Below, one piece after another: positions 8,718 to 18,390 of a DNA stretch of 64,000 nucleotides. The stretch is taken from contig CAZSRF010000007.1 in the NCBI GenBank assembly GCA_964609155.1, positions 1-64,000 on the forward strand, in the 5' to 3' direction. The notes beneath the pieces were generated by a model, which saw only the letters and a program-made list of their open reading frames with translations, searched no databases and was not told the origin of the DNA. Source of the stretch: JAGOUU01 sp964609155 (GTDB lineage: Bacteria; Pseudomonadota; Gammaproteobacteria; JAGOUU01). The first letter of the stretch is position 1. Every line of letters begins with the position of its first letter. The position numbers were made by a program, and so were the translations under genes.

Positions 8718-9344
8718 ATGAATACATTTACTACCACTCCATCCTATTGGGTGCTTGCAAGTAACAACAACGGTAAAATTGCTGAGCTAAATGATTTAGT
8801 TAAAGAATATAATCTTATTCTTAAACCCCAACGGGAATTCGATATCCTCGAAATACCCGAGACAGGTTCTACTTTTATTGAAAATGCTTTACTTAAAGCA
8901 AGACATGCAAGCAGTATTGCACAGTGCCCTGCTCTAGCAGATGATTCAGGGCTTGTAGTTGCAGATCTAAACGGCGCACCTGGTATTTACTCCGCTCGTT
9001 ACGCTGGAACCCAAGATCCTAAAGATAATATTGCTAAATTAACTACTACACTTAAAGAATTAAATTTTCCACCTGAGCATAGATTTGCCGCTTTTTTTTA
9101 TTGTATTATTGTGCTCTTAAAATTCCCTGATGATCCTACACCTTTCATTGCAGAAGGTACGTGGTATGGTGAAGTTATTTTAGAACCTCGGGGAAACAAT
9201 GGGTTTGGTTATGATCCTGTATTTTTTGACCCTAAATTAAACTGCACTGCTGCTGAGCTATCAGCTTCCCAAAAGCATATGTATAGCCATAGAGGAAAAG
9301 CGCTCAGTAAATTATTGACAGGTTTGAAGAAGATTAGAGATTAG
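8718..9344 (+). CDS. rdgB: XTP/dITP diphosphatase (Ham1/RdgB)
   Basis: Hydrolyses non-canonical purine nucleoside triphosphates (ITP, dITP, XTP) to monophosphate and PPi, keeping them out of nucleic acids. Family motifs are in order: LASNNNGKIAEL (substrate loop), ETGSTFIENALLKA, ADDSGL (catalytic Asp), GAPGIYSARYAG, GFGYDPVF and SHRGKAL near the C-terminus. I start at ATG 8718, giving 208 aa, close to the usual ~200; the in-frame start at 8661 would add 19 residues not typical of the family. Its end overlaps the convergent perM-like gene by 4 bp. Confidence 0.93.
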   Translation: MNTFTTTPSYWVLASNNNGKIAELNDLVKEYNLILKPQREFDILEIPETGSTFIENALLKARHASSIAQCPALADDSGLVVADLNGAPGIYSARYAGTQDPKDNIAKLTTTLKELNFPPEHRFAAFFYCIIVLLKFPDDPTPFIAEGTWYGEVILEPRGNNGFGYDPVFFDPKLNCTAAELSASQKHMYSHRGKALSKLLTGLKKIRD

Positions 9345-10396
9345 ATAGAACTAGGCCATAAAGCAACAACAGATCTAACCAAAATAGCCATTGGGATAGC
9401 AAAAACCACCCCCCAAAAACCTAAAACACCACCAGACAATATTATCGACAAAATAATGGCTATAGAACTCATATTTAATGCCTTAGACAATAAAACTGGC
9501 ACTAAAATATAGCCATCAATCAAATGAATGGCTGCATGGACCATCATAAGTTGAATAAAATAGTATCCCAACCCCATTTGAAATAAACCTACAATAGCAA
9601 TAGGAACAGTCACTATAGTAGCGCCTATATAAGGGAAAAATACAGAAATACCAACTAGAACACTTAGCAACGCATTATATTGTAAATTATAGTAGCGAAA
9701 TGCAAAATAGGTTACAACGCCAATTATTATAGCTTCTAGAAATTTTCCTCGAATATAATTGCCTACTCCTATGTGAGCATCATCAAGAACACGATAAATT
9801 AAGCTGCTTTCTTCTGGCATAAATGAATCAGCTTGATGAATTAATTTTTCTTTATCTTTAAGCAACAAGAAAACTAATACTGGAACAAGAACTAAATACA
9901 AAATAATAGTCATTATATTACTTATTGATGCTATTGATAGCGACAGAAGATACTTCCCTGCACTGGTACCTGAATTTTTTATATTATCAACAAATTCTAT
10001 TAGTTGATTATCATTAAAAATAGTAGGATATTCTTTTTGTATGGCAACCAACAACTTTTTGCCCTCTGTAAACATATCCGGAAGAGTATTTAGTAAAGAT
10101 AACAATTGAAGCTTTAATACAGGAACGACCCCCAGGATAACCAGAACCACTGTTGTAATAAAACATACAAAAATTATTGAAACTGATAATAACCGTGGTA
10201 CTCTCATTTTAGATAACCAGGCTACTGGCCATTCCAAAAGATAGGCCATAACTAAAGCAATTAATAGCGGTAACAGAATACTGCCTAATGAGAACAAAAG
10301 AATGGACATAATCACAATGAAGACCAGAAGTGCAACTACTTCAGGATCCCCTAAATGACGTTTATACCATTTTTTAAAGAAGCCTGGAACTGACAT
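9341..10396 (-). CDS. AI-2E/PerM family transporter
   Basis: 351 aa, polytopic inner-membrane protein of the AI-2E transporter family (PerM/YdiK/TqsA-like). The N-terminal half has three or four membrane segments, then a soluble stretch (~115-150), then the conserved C-terminal membrane block with FLLLKDKEKL, DAHIGVGNYIRGKFLEAI and the PYIGATIVTVPIAIVG motif. Members include Na+/H+ antiporters and quorum-signal exporters, so the substrate cannot be assigned. It is a single gene convergent with rdgB, lying 73 bp downstream of the LysR gene on the same strand. Confidence 0.82.
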   Translation of the reverse strand: MSVPGFFKKWYKRHLGDPEVVALLVFIVIMSILLFSLGSILLPLLIALVMAYLLEWPVAWLSKMRVPRLLSVSIIFVCFITTVVLVILGVVPVLKLQLLSLLNTLPDMFTEGKKLLVAIQKEYPTIFNDNQLIEFVDNIKNSGTSAGKYLLSLSIASISNIMTIILYLVLVPVLVFLLLKDKEKLIHQADSFMPEESSLIYRVLDDAHIGVGNYIRGKFLEAIIIGVVTYFAFRYYNLQYNALLSVLVGISVFFPYIGATIVTVPIAIVGLFQMGLGYYFIQLMMVHAAIHLIDGYILVPVLLSKALNMSSIAIILSIILSGGVLGFWGVVFAIPMAILVRSVVALWPSSI

Positions 10397-10468
10397 AGCT
10401 ACACCCAGTAATAGTAATAATATTAGATATTAAGTAAGTTACATATTTACATCAACTTTAATATATTA

Positions 10469-11410
10469 TCACTTATTACTATCAACCGAAAGTTCTTTTT
10501 CTTCTTCACTATTGTAAAGTGGCTGATAAAATTTATGTGAAAACTCAACTAATTCTTTAACATTTAACACTGGAAACTTTTGCTTTTTATAAACAAACGA
10601 TAATGTATTAGTAAATGATGGCGTCAAGTGCAGTGTTTTAAGACGGTTAGTTTCGATGTCTTTTGCAACTGAACTATGAGGCAAAACTGATACTCCCAAT
10701 CCACTTTCAACCGCATTCTTAATAGCCTCTATACTTCCTAGTTCCATTAAAATATTTAGTTTATCGTAATTCAATCCGTTAGCAATTAAATATTTAGTGA
10801 AATCTGTATGAATACCCGAACCCTGCTCTAGTAAAACTAAAGGTTGAGTAATCAATTGATTGATATCTATGTTATTGCCTTGCGCTAGCGGATGGGAAGG
10901 ACTACAAACAGCAACCATTTCATCATAGGTTATTTTTTCTGTTCCAATCATCTTGTTATCTAACTCTGTATCTATAACTCCAATATCAATAATGCTATTT
11001 TCAACCATAGAAGCAATACTGCCTGTATGCGACAATTTAAGCTGAATATTTACTTCAGGAAAATCTTTCTTAAATGCTACTAATAATTTAGGCAGGACAT
11101 AGTCTCCTATAGCAATGGTGGCTCCTAAACGCAGAGTCCCAGATACATTACCAGTGACCTCCCGTATTGAATTCTCCATTTCACGATAGAGATCAAAAAG
11201 CTTTTCAGAATACTCATACATTCTTCTTCCAGCTTCTGTAAGATTGATTTTATTATGTGATCTATCAAACAACCTGGCATTAAAGGTCTCTTCCAACTGT
11301 CTTATCTGAAATGTTACAGCCGGTTGAGTCATTTGTAAAACTTCAGCAGCTTTTGTAAAACTAAGTAATTTTGCCACCGTATGAAAAACTTGCAATCGCT
11401 TATCGGCCAT
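10469..11410 (-). CDS. LysR-family transcriptional regulator
   Basis: 313 aa. Residues 1-60 are the winged helix-turn-helix (LQVFHTVAKLLSFTKAAEVL, then QPAVTFQIRQLEETFNARLF) and residues ~90-295 the periplasmic-binding-like effector domain (GTLRLGATIAIGDYVLPKLL). The sequence resembles the CysL/YeiE/CbbR branch, but the effector cannot be named. The divergent neighbour is bepA with 237 bp between, a common position for LysR autoregulation and target promoters; no clear T-N11-A operator was identified. Confidence 0.88.
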   Translation of the reverse strand: MADKRLQVFHTVAKLLSFTKAAEVLQMTQPAVTFQIRQLEETFNARLFDRSHNKINLTEAGRRMYEYSEKLFDLYREMENSIREVTGNVSGTLRLGATIAIGDYVLPKLLVAFKKDFPEVNIQLKLSHTGSIASMVENSIIDIGVIDTELDNKMIGTEKITYDEMVAVCSPSHPLAQGNNIDINQLITQPLVLLEQGSGIHTDFTKYLIANGLNYDKLNILMELGSIEAIKNAVESGLGVSVLPHSSVAKDIETNRLKTLHLTPSFTNTLSFVYKKQKFPVLNVKELVEFSHKFYQPLYNSEEEKELSVDSNK

Positions 11411-11647
11411 AGTCTTTATCCTTACTCATCTTTGATATTATTATAATTGTCTATACTTTAGATTATAGTAAGAATTTTTAAATTAAGTATGATTATCAGG
11501 GCATCAATGTAATTTTTTTACAAATTTATAAATCTTAATAACTAACTCAAGATATCAAGCAATATCAATAGCATCAGATATTTGGTTCTTTTGTGAGAAA
11601 CAACTATAATAGCGATACTAGAAAATAAAAATAATAATAATAGTCAA

Positions 11648-13132
11648 ATGCCTCCTTTTTCAAAAAAAATACTCATTCTCTTAAGTGTTATCATTAGTAT
11701 ACAGGTGCAATCTTACAATTTACCCGACATTGGTAACTCTTCTGCTATTTCTTTGTCATATAAAGACGAACGCATTCTAGGAGAGCATATCTATGTAGAT
11801 GTTCAAAGAGAGTTACCCTTGATTAATGACCCACTTATCGAAGCGTACATTCAAAACTTGGGTACCAAACTATTAAATAGTAGCAACAAGCATTATGAAG
11901 ACTTTCATTTCTTTATCGTCGATAGCACGCAAATCAATGCGTTTGCACTTCCTGGAGGATATATAGGTGTTAATCGAGGTTTAATAACTGCAGCAGAAGA
12001 TGAAAGCGAATTGGCTGCCGTTCTGGCTCATGAAATAACCCATGTAAATCAACGTCATATAGCAAGAAGTTTTGAAAAGCAACAACAATTACAACTACCC
12101 ATGATTGCTGGTGTCATAGCTGGAGCTCTAGTCTCCGCCTACAATCCTTATGCTGGCCAATCTTTGATAGCTGGATCTATGGCTGCTGGTAATCAAGCCT
12201 TAATAAATTACACTAGAAGCAATGAAGAAGAAGCAGACCGAATAGGTATGTCAGTGTTAGTAAAAAGCGGTTATTCGCCTTATAGTATGGGATCATTTTT
12301 TAATAAACTACAACGCGGCTCGTACGCCGATAAAGACAGTTTTCCAGAATATTTAAGAACTCACCCAGTAACCGATAATCGTATCTCTGATGCAAATAGC
12401 CGTGCTGATGAGATCTTTATCGGCAAAAATAAAAATCGAAATAAATCTCAAATGAAACTAACTCTTCAACAAGTACCAACTGTCTCCAACCAAAATGAAG
12501 ACGAAATTAATTTTGTGCTTATCAAAAGCTTACTTAACTATAATAAGAATAATAATTTACGCGCGTTTAAATATAGCGAAGATACCGGTGCCCAGCAATT
12601 TGCTATGGGGTATCATTTATTAAGAAGCAATAATTTTCAAGAAGCCAATGGTATTTTTAAAAATTTACATGCTAAATTTCCTAAAAATACAACTATTACT
12701 TCTTTATATGCTGAAACGATGAATAAAGATCCAAAAGCCGCGCTATCACTATTAGCTGAACAATTAAAATTTACCCCCAATAACACTACAATTAGCTTAC
12801 AATATGCAAGACTAGCTTTGGCAAATAATCAAATTCAAGAAAGCATAGATATACTAAAAAAAATAACGAAATCTTCTAATAGTTATCCACCCACCGTCAA
12901 TCTTTTACTAGCTGAGTGTTACAACAAATTAAATCAAAAATGGCAAGCTAATATCGCTTATGCCGATTACTCTATCCAGAAAGGTGATTTATCAGCGGCC
13001 ATTATGCAGTTAAAATCTACAAATAAGTTTGATAAACTTACAAACTATCAACAGAAAATAACTGATTATAAAATTCAACAATTAGAAGAACGATACAAAG
13101 AACGTCAAGAACAATTAAAAGCATGGCTATAG
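11648..13132 (+). CDS. bepA: BepA-like periplasmic M48 metalloprotease/chaperone with TPR domain
   Basis: 494 aa. An N-terminal signal segment (ILILLSVIISIQVQS) targets the periplasm. The M48 catalytic motif HEITH is at 128-132 within LAAVLAHEITHVNQRHIARS, and the third zinc ligand region is NEEEADRIG near 192-200. The C-terminal ~200 residues are TPR-like helices (SLYAETMNKDPKAALSLLAE). E. coli BepA (YfgC, 487 aa) has the same architecture and helps assemble or degrade LptD and other outer-membrane proteins. The neighbouring lptE (57094) and this gene would act in the same LPS-export quality-control pathway, though they are unlinked. Confidence 0.9.
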   Translation: MPPFSKKILILLSVIISIQVQSYNLPDIGNSSAISLSYKDERILGEHIYVDVQRELPLINDPLIEAYIQNLGTKLLNSSNKHYEDFHFFIVDSTQINAFALPGGYIGVNRGLITAAEDESELAAVLAHEITHVNQRHIARSFEKQQQLQLPMIAGVIAGALVSAYNPYAGQSLIAGSMAAGNQALINYTRSNEEEADRIGMSVLVKSGYSPYSMGSFFNKLQRGSYADKDSFPEYLRTHPVTDNRISDANSRADEIFIGKNKNRNKSQMKLTLQQVPTVSNQNEDEINFVLIKSLLNYNKNNNLRAFKYSEDTGAQQFAMGYHLLRSNNFQEANGIFKNLHAKFPKNTTITSLYAETMNKDPKAALSLLAEQLKFTPNNTTISLQYARLALANNQIQESIDILKKITKSSNSYPPTVNLLLAECYNKLNQKWQANIAYADYSIQKGDLSAAIMQLKSTNKFDKLTNYQQKITDYKIQQLEERYKERQEQLKAWL

Positions 13133-13152
13133 ATTACAGATACCACTACTCT

Positions 13153-13839
13153 TTAGACCTGCCAGTCTATAACTTCTTGATTATGACTCCGTAAATATTT
13201 ATTAATAGTAGAAAAATGTTTACACCCAAAAAAACCTCTATAAGATGACAACGGTGACGGATGCGCTGAAGTCAAAACTAAATGTTTATTTGTATCTATT
13301 AAATTAATCTTTGCTTTGGCTGGCGAACCCCACAATACAAAAATTAATTTATTTTTATCATGACTCAATATCTTAATTATACTATCTGTGAACATCTCCC
13401 AACCCTGGTTGCGGTGTGAGAAAGCCTGATTTGCTCTTACTGTCAGCACGGTATTTAATAGTAACACACCCTGTGTTGCCCAATGAGTTAAATTACCATG
13501 TTTAGGAATAATAAATTTCTCACCATTACTATTAAGATCATCAGCAAGTTCTTTATATATATTTACTAAAGACGGTGGTGATGCAATGCCATTTGGCACG
13601 GAAAAAGCTAACCCATGTGCCTGCCCAACCCCATGATAGGGATCTTGCCCTAAAATAACAACTTTTACTTTATCGAACGGTGTAGTATTTAACGCATTAA
13701 AAGTTAAATTATTTGGAGGATAGATAGTTTGACCATCTTTTTTTTCTTTAACTAGAAATTCTTTTAGATTTGCCATAAACGGCTGATTAAAAACATGTTC
13801 TAATTTTTTTTGCCAGGATATATCTAAATTTTTCACCAT
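13153..13839 (-). CDS. ung: Uracil-DNA glycosylase, family 1
   Basis: Removes uracil from DNA to start base-excision repair. Family 1 motifs are clear: VVILGQDPYHG with the catalytic Asp, GLAFSVP, LLLNTVLTVR, FVLWGSPA and the HPSPLSSYRGF loop. The family-typical tryptophan region (ISWQKKLEHVFNQPF) follows the ATG at 13839, giving 228 aa. A TTG at 13869 would add 10 residues. Neither start has a strong Shine-Dalgarno, so the start is uncertain. Confidence 0.93.
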   Translation of the reverse strand: MVKNLDISWQKKLEHVFNQPFMANLKEFLVKEKKDGQTIYPPNNLTFNALNTTPFDKVKVVILGQDPYHGVGQAHGLAFSVPNGIASPPSLVNIYKELADDLNSNGEKFIIPKHGNLTHWATQGVLLLNTVLTVRANQAFSHRNQGWEMFTDSIIKILSHDKNKLIFVLWGSPAKAKINLIDTNKHLVLTSAHPSPLSSYRGFFGCKHFSTINKYLRSHNQEVIDWQV

Positions 13840-13899
13840 ATCATGCCATATAGAGTAAGTAGTAGACAACAGAACTTACTCATAATAGTACTATGGAGT

Positions 13900-15570
13900 C
13901 TAATAGATAGTCAAAGGAGAAATCATTTCACCGCAAACGTTTGATTGAGCTAGTGGAGCATCACTTTCTAATGGTATTGGTAATGGCTTTTGTTGAAATT
14001 TATAACAATGATAAGTTCGCATAGGTTTCACTGCGGCAGCCACATCTACTCCTGGTGCAACAGAATCTGCTACTCCAGCTACTCTAACTACTCTAACTAC
14101 TCTAAGAGACGCTGGATAGTCTGAAGCATCAGGTAAAGGGCTAAATGCATCAATAGACGCTTTGCTGTTAGCAGTAAAAGACGCAGTATAAATTAGACCA
14201 AAAGCTAAATACTTTAAAACCCACACACTAGTTAACAACGCCGAAACACCTGTCGCTACTCCCGTTGCATTACCTATGCAAAATAGTACCAACACACCTA
14301 TAATTGTGTAGTTTATAATATTATTATACCATCTCTTACTACCTAAATTTAAAGGATCTGTCGACGACTCAGCTTTCGTTCTATCTGCCGTCCCACTAAA
14401 GTATCTGTAGATGGTGTTTTTAATTGTGCCTAAAAACTGATATAAATTTTTGCCGTAAAATATACCATTTAAGCAACCAAGAACACTTATTATACCTGCT
14501 GATATTTGACTGGTAGTGATGCCAAAACCAAATAAACTTGTTAGTAATTGAAAAGATTCATTATAAAACCAAAGCTGAGCAAAAATAATCGCCGCTGCTG
14601 ATAAACTAAGAGAAATCAAATCTGAGAAACCTAATTTCTTCCAACCAGATTCTGCAAAGAATTTTTTAAAACTTAAATAAGTCTTGTAACAAATTGGCTT
14701 AAATAATGCTATATTGGCCAAAGCAGTAACCGTTGCAAAAAATACTGATGCGATAAATAACAAGGGCAATGATGCTGACATAACAGCAGCAGCGGAACCT
14801 AAGCCATAGATCAGCATCCCAGCTGGCACATAAATAGAATTAAATAAAAGTATTCCCATCGCTACACCAGCGAATACAGTAATAAAATTTAGGACCTGTT
14901 CTTCAAAAGAATTTATTTTAGGTTTTTTTGCTGCTTTTTTCTCTGATTTAAAAAAATTTTTTATAAATGAATAAATATCATTTTTATACAAAAAATAACT
15001 TACACAAAAAGCAGATAAACCAAAAACTGCCACATTAAATAATGTAAAAACTCCATAACCATAAACTGCTAAAGCTCCTTCTGGAAAGGCCACTAAGAAA
15101 GCCAAAGCGAAAGCTAAATATCCAAAAAAATCTTTAAAACGACGACGGGAAATTCTTTCTTTTTTTAGATTATTATACTCATTCCATGTGAATTCTTTAG
15201 ACAAATCATGCCTACTAATTAGATAATTAAGATTGTGTGCATCAAGATATCTATTGATAGCAACTTTGATTTTTTTTAAACCAGGATCTTTGTGATCACT
15301 AGTTACACTGTGCTTTATAAATGTCTGTAATAAAATATTGGCAAAACCGTCCTGGGTTAAATCTTTGGCGTGTTCGCAGCAAGCAGTTTGCAAGTCCTCT
15401 ATAAACTTGTAACGCTTGGTATTTATGGCACATTCAAGTATATCTAAAAGATTTGCGTCGTAGTAACCACTAAAAAAAGGAATTTTGTTGAGTTTACTTT
15501 TTACATAATAACCTAAAGCGCTTGATTCGGTTATTATCCTAATAGTTCTTAATTCTCTTTCTACACTCAT
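13900..15570 (-). CDS. Polytopic membrane protein of unknown function, 556 aa
   Basis: I do not recognise a family. The first ~145 residues look soluble and helical; then come about nine to ten hydrophobic segments (roughly 147-200, 228-293, 318-375, 415-465) separated by basic loops such as SEKKAAKKPKIN. The C-terminal ~75 residues are soluble and contain a Val/Arg/Ala run (RVVRVVRVAGVADS) encoded partly by 9-bp repeats, and two Cys-containing stretches. There is no signal peptide at the N-terminus and no enzymatic motif. It lies 122 bp downstream of the C1 protease gene on the same strand. A secreted membrane-inserting effector or a structural envelope protein are both possible; nothing in the sequence decides this. 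Confidence 0.6.
   Translation of the reverse strand: MSVERELRTIRIITESSALGYYVKSKLNKIPFFSGYYDANLLDILECAINTKRYKFIEDLQTACCEHAKDLTQDGFANILLQTFIKHSVTSDHKDPGLKKIKVAINRYLDAHNLNYLISRHDLSKEFTWNEYNNLKKERISRRRFKDFFGYLAFALAFLVAFPEGALAVYGYGVFTLFNVAVFGLSAFCVSYFLYKNDIYSFIKNFFKSEKKAAKKPKINSFEEQVLNFITVFAGVAMGILLFNSIYVPAGMLIYGLGSAAAVMSASLPLLFIASVFFATVTALANIALFKPICYKTYLSFKKFFAESGWKKLGFSDLISLSLSAAAIIFAQLWFYNESFQLLTSLFGFGITTSQISAGIISVLGCLNGIFYGKNLYQFLGTIKNTIYRYFSGTADRTKAESSTDPLNLGSKRWYNNIINYTIIGVLVLFCIGNATGVATGVSALLTSVWVLKYLAFGLIYTASFTANSKASIDAFSPLPDASDYPASLRVVRVVRVAGVADSVAPGVDVAAAVKPMRTYHCYKFQQKPLPIPLESDAPLAQSNVCGEMISPLTIY
14081..14107. repeat. Three 9-bp tandem units in the unknown membrane-protein gene
   Basis: actctaact occurs at 14081 and 14090 and a variant at 14099. 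On the coding (minus) strand this gives the VVR repeat, so unit changes preserve the frame. Confidence 0.8.
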
Positions 15571-15692
15571 TACAGCTACCCACTATAAAACTTCTGTATG
15601 TCTGTTATAAAACTACGTTACAATACTATTGCATAGTTGTAAAGGGGTACAATAAATAAATTCAGCTTTTGAATTGTGAGTTTTCTACGCTT

Positions 15693-16775
15693 TTACCCAC
15701 CCGGACTGATTTCAATAGCATCTATTGCCATTAATTTATAGTACTCGTATGTCATGTAAAATTCACCATTATCCCCTGATGTACTACCCCATGAATTACG
15801 TATTTTTAATACTTGTTGCGCATCGTTATAACCTACTACAATAACTTCATGACCACTAGCCTCATTATTCGCAATTTGTTCGTCTAATTCTTTAAAAAAG
15901 CTCTCAAGTCCTGTCTTACTAGTAGGCAAAGCCCATAAACCAGAAGTTTTATTATTAATAGGATATCCATTAGCATACTCAATTTTTGAAGGGTTGATTA
16001 AAAACCCCATAGCGACTCTATTGCCGTTATTTAAAGCTTTTTTTAATTCTTCAATATTGCCACTCTCAATAAATTTCCAGTTGAAATCTTTCGACCATTG
16101 GCCATTGAAACTTAAATTTTTATATTCATCTGTTGATAATTTTTTATTTTTAACTGGATATTTATTTAAACATTGTGCTTTAGCAATTACTCCGTGACTT
16201 TGAACTCGCGCTAATTGGCATTCAGCAAAATAGCCATCCCAACCCGATAAATTATTACATAAATCATATTCAATGTTATTAGGTATATAATAAGTGCTAC
16301 TTAACTCTAATAAACACTGTTGACTCACAAAATCACCTGCTTGCTTCAAAGCATCTAAAGCTGCAGTAATAGCAAAAGTAACACAGGTTCCCAAAGATCC
16401 TTGATCTAAAACAGGTACATTAGCCATTTTTAGATCCACATTGAAATTTGTGTCACTCACATAAGATGGGGTTCCCTGTGTACCAAAACTTAAATGCTCA
16501 TCAATAATATTTTCCGCTTTGTTTATAATACGCTGTTGAGATTTTGGGCTGATCTCTATTGTAGATAGTCTAATAGTCTTATGTTGTTTAAAGTACTCTT
16601 TTGCAAAAACTAAATCTAATGGACTATTTTCTAACGAAATGCTTACAGATGTAGTACCAATTACATTGATCTCTTCAGCAGCTATAGTAGTAGTCTGCGA
16701 AATAGCTATATTAGACGTTACAATAAAAAATGTAACTATAGATAGTCCTAACCAGTAATTCATTAAGTTAAACAT
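15693..16775 (-). CDS. Secreted papain-like (C1 family) cysteine peptidase
   Basis: 360 aa. A hydrophobic N-terminal segment (NYWLGLSIVTFFIVTS) predicts export; a ~95-residue propeptide-like region follows. The catalytic region is complete: oxyanion Gln and nucleophile Cys in DQGSLGTCVTFA (about Q125 and C131), His in GHEVIVVGYND, and Asn in RNSWGSTSGDNGEF. Several further Cys residues could form disulfides. C1 peptidases in bacteria are often secreted and common in host-associated species. I start at ATG 16775 because GAGG precedes it by 5 nt; the upstream GTG at 16781 overlaps that site. It precedes the unknown membrane protein on the same strand. The target is unknown. Confidence 0.85.
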   Translation of the reverse strand: MFNLMNYWLGLSIVTFFIVTSNIAISQTTTIAAEEINVIGTTSVSISLENSPLDLVFAKEYFKQHKTIRLSTIEISPKSQQRIINKAENIIDEHLSFGTQGTPSYVSDTNFNVDLKMANVPVLDQGSLGTCVTFAITAALDALKQAGDFVSQQCLLELSSTYYIPNNIEYDLCNNLSGWDGYFAECQLARVQSHGVIAKAQCLNKYPVKNKKLSTDEYKNLSFNGQWSKDFNWKFIESGNIEELKKALNNGNRVAMGFLINPSKIEYANGYPINNKTSGLWALPTSKTGLESFFKELDEQIANNEASGHEVIVVGYNDAQQVLKIRNSWGSTSGDNGEFYMTYEYYKLMAIDAIEISPGG

Positions 16776-16973
16776 ACCCACCTCATCAAATCTCTAGAAT
16801 GTAACTTACCACATGGGCTTAGTAAAGTAAACACCTTGTTGTAAACACGTTATTGACCTCCCTGTCTAAAATATATATAAGTTTAACTAGTTACCCTTAA
16901 TTTACACTTAACGAAGCCTCTATCTCCTGATAAAATTTCCTAAATTAAATACATATAAGATCAAGGGGTTAAC

Positions 16974-18221
16974 ATGACTGCCAAAAATATTTTTTACGCT
17001 CAATCTGGCGGTGTTACAGCCGTTATTAATGCAACAGCCTGTGGGCTCATAGAAACAGCAAGGCAATTCCCTGAATTTTTTGGCAAAGTGTTAGTAGGTA
17101 AAAATGGCATTATTGGAGCTCTAAACGAACAACTTATTGATACTAGCCTTGAATCAAGCAACGATATCGCTAAGCTTAAATACACACCCGCAGGCGCTTT
17201 TGGATCATGCAGACACAAACTCCCCAATCCCAAACAAAATATTGAACCTTATAAAAAGATCATAGAAGTCTTTAAAAAATATAATATTGGCTATTTTTTC
17301 TACAATGGCGGCGGTGATTCCCAAGACACTGCCCATAAAATATCCCAAATAAGCCGCGAGTTAGACTATGCTCTTGTTTGTATAGGTCTGCCTAAAACAA
17401 TAGACAACGATCTACCTGCAACAGACACCTGCCCTGGGTTTGGCTCTGTTGCCAAATATGTCGCTGTTTCCATTCGTGAGGCCGGGCTTGATGTATTCTC
17501 TATGGCTGAAACATCTACTAAAATCTTTGTTATGGAAGTAATGGGTAGGCATACAGGTTGGATTGCCGCAGCGAGTGGTTTAGCAGCTGAATTAAAAAAT
17601 CAAGCACCTCATATTATTTTATTGCCTGAAGTGCCTTTTGACCAAGACAGGTTTTTGGTCAAGGTTAAAGAATGCACTAAAGCGTATGGCCATTGTGCAA
17701 TTGTTGTTTCTGAGGGTGTCAAAGATACAGATGGTAATTTGCTGCAAAAAAGCGCCTTAACAGACTCTTTTGGCCATGCTCAGTTAGGTGGCATCGCACC
17801 TATCATAGCTAATATAGTTACAAAAAATTTAGGCTACAAAAATCATTGGGCCGTCTGTGATTACCTACAAAGAGCAGCACGCCATATAGCATCTAAAACT
17901 GATGTAGAACAAGCTTATGCACTTGGCAAGGCAGGTATTGAACTAGCAATAAAAAACCTGAATGGTGTTATGTTGACTATCAAAAGAACCTCTAATAATC
18001 CTTATCAATGGGTCATCGACCATGTGCCCCTAGAAGCCGTTGCTAATCAAGAAAAACATCTTCCTAAAGAATACATCAGTGAAGATGGTTTTCATATAAC
18101 TGCTCAATGTCGCGAATATTTAAGTCCTTTAATTCAAGGAGAAGACTACCCTCCATACAAGAATGGCTTACCGGATTACGTGCAGCTTAAAAATGAATTA
18201 TTGACATTCCCACCTCCCTAA
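16974..18221 (+). CDS. pfp: Pyrophosphate-dependent 6-phosphofructokinase
   Basis: 415 aa; phosphorylates fructose 6-phosphate with PPi, a reversible step of glycolysis/gluconeogenesis. The phosphoryl-donor motif reads GGGDSQDTA (~112-120), with Asp where ATP enzymes have Gly, and the catalytic motif is PKTIDNDL (~140-147), with Lys after Pro as in PPi enzymes instead of PGTIDND. The substrate motif MGRHTGWIAA is also present. These residues are the accepted markers of PPi use. A strong AAGGGG site precedes ATG 16974. It is a single-gene unit; ppa, which destroys PPi, lies 1.3 kb downstream. No ATP-PFK is seen in the window. Confidence 0.88.
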   Translation: MTAKNIFYAQSGGVTAVINATACGLIETARQFPEFFGKVLVGKNGIIGALNEQLIDTSLESSNDIAKLKYTPAGAFGSCRHKLPNPKQNIEPYKKIIEVFKKYNIGYFFYNGGGDSQDTAHKISQISRELDYALVCIGLPKTIDNDLPATDTCPGFGSVAKYVAVSIREAGLDVFSMAETSTKIFVMEVMGRHTGWIAAASGLAAELKNQAPHIILLPEVPFDQDRFLVKVKECTKAYGHCAIVVSEGVKDTDGNLLQKSALTDSFGHAQLGGIAPIIANIVTKNLGYKNHWAVCDYLQRAARHIASKTDVEQAYALGKAGIELAIKNLNGVMLTIKRTSNNPYQWVIDHVPLEAVANQEKHLPKEYISEDGFHITAQCREYLSPLIQGEDYPPYKNGLPDYVQLKNELLTFPPP

Positions 18222-18230
18222 AAAGAGGTG
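18211..18230 (+). terminator. Small hairpin at the 3' end of pfp
   Basis: cacctc (18211-18216) pairs with gaggtg (18225-18230) around the stop codon. The stem is six pairs and no T-run follows, so this is at best a weak or Rho-assisted end. Confidence 0.25.
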
Positions 18231-18390
18231 ATTCCCTGATTATTGCATTAACGCCGCACTTATGCACTTACTTGCTCTGCAAGCCAACAGGACATGCTGC
18301 TCTTTCAATTGTTGGATTATTTTTTTAATACATTACAAGCGATTTGATGCCGATTATATTTTATTTTTAAATTTACGTCAAAGTCGAATT

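Noticed and set aside
18241..18370. ccaaca/tgttgg pairing followed by a T-run after pfp
   Set aside because: The stem is only six pairs with a loop of over 20 nt, too weak to call a terminator.
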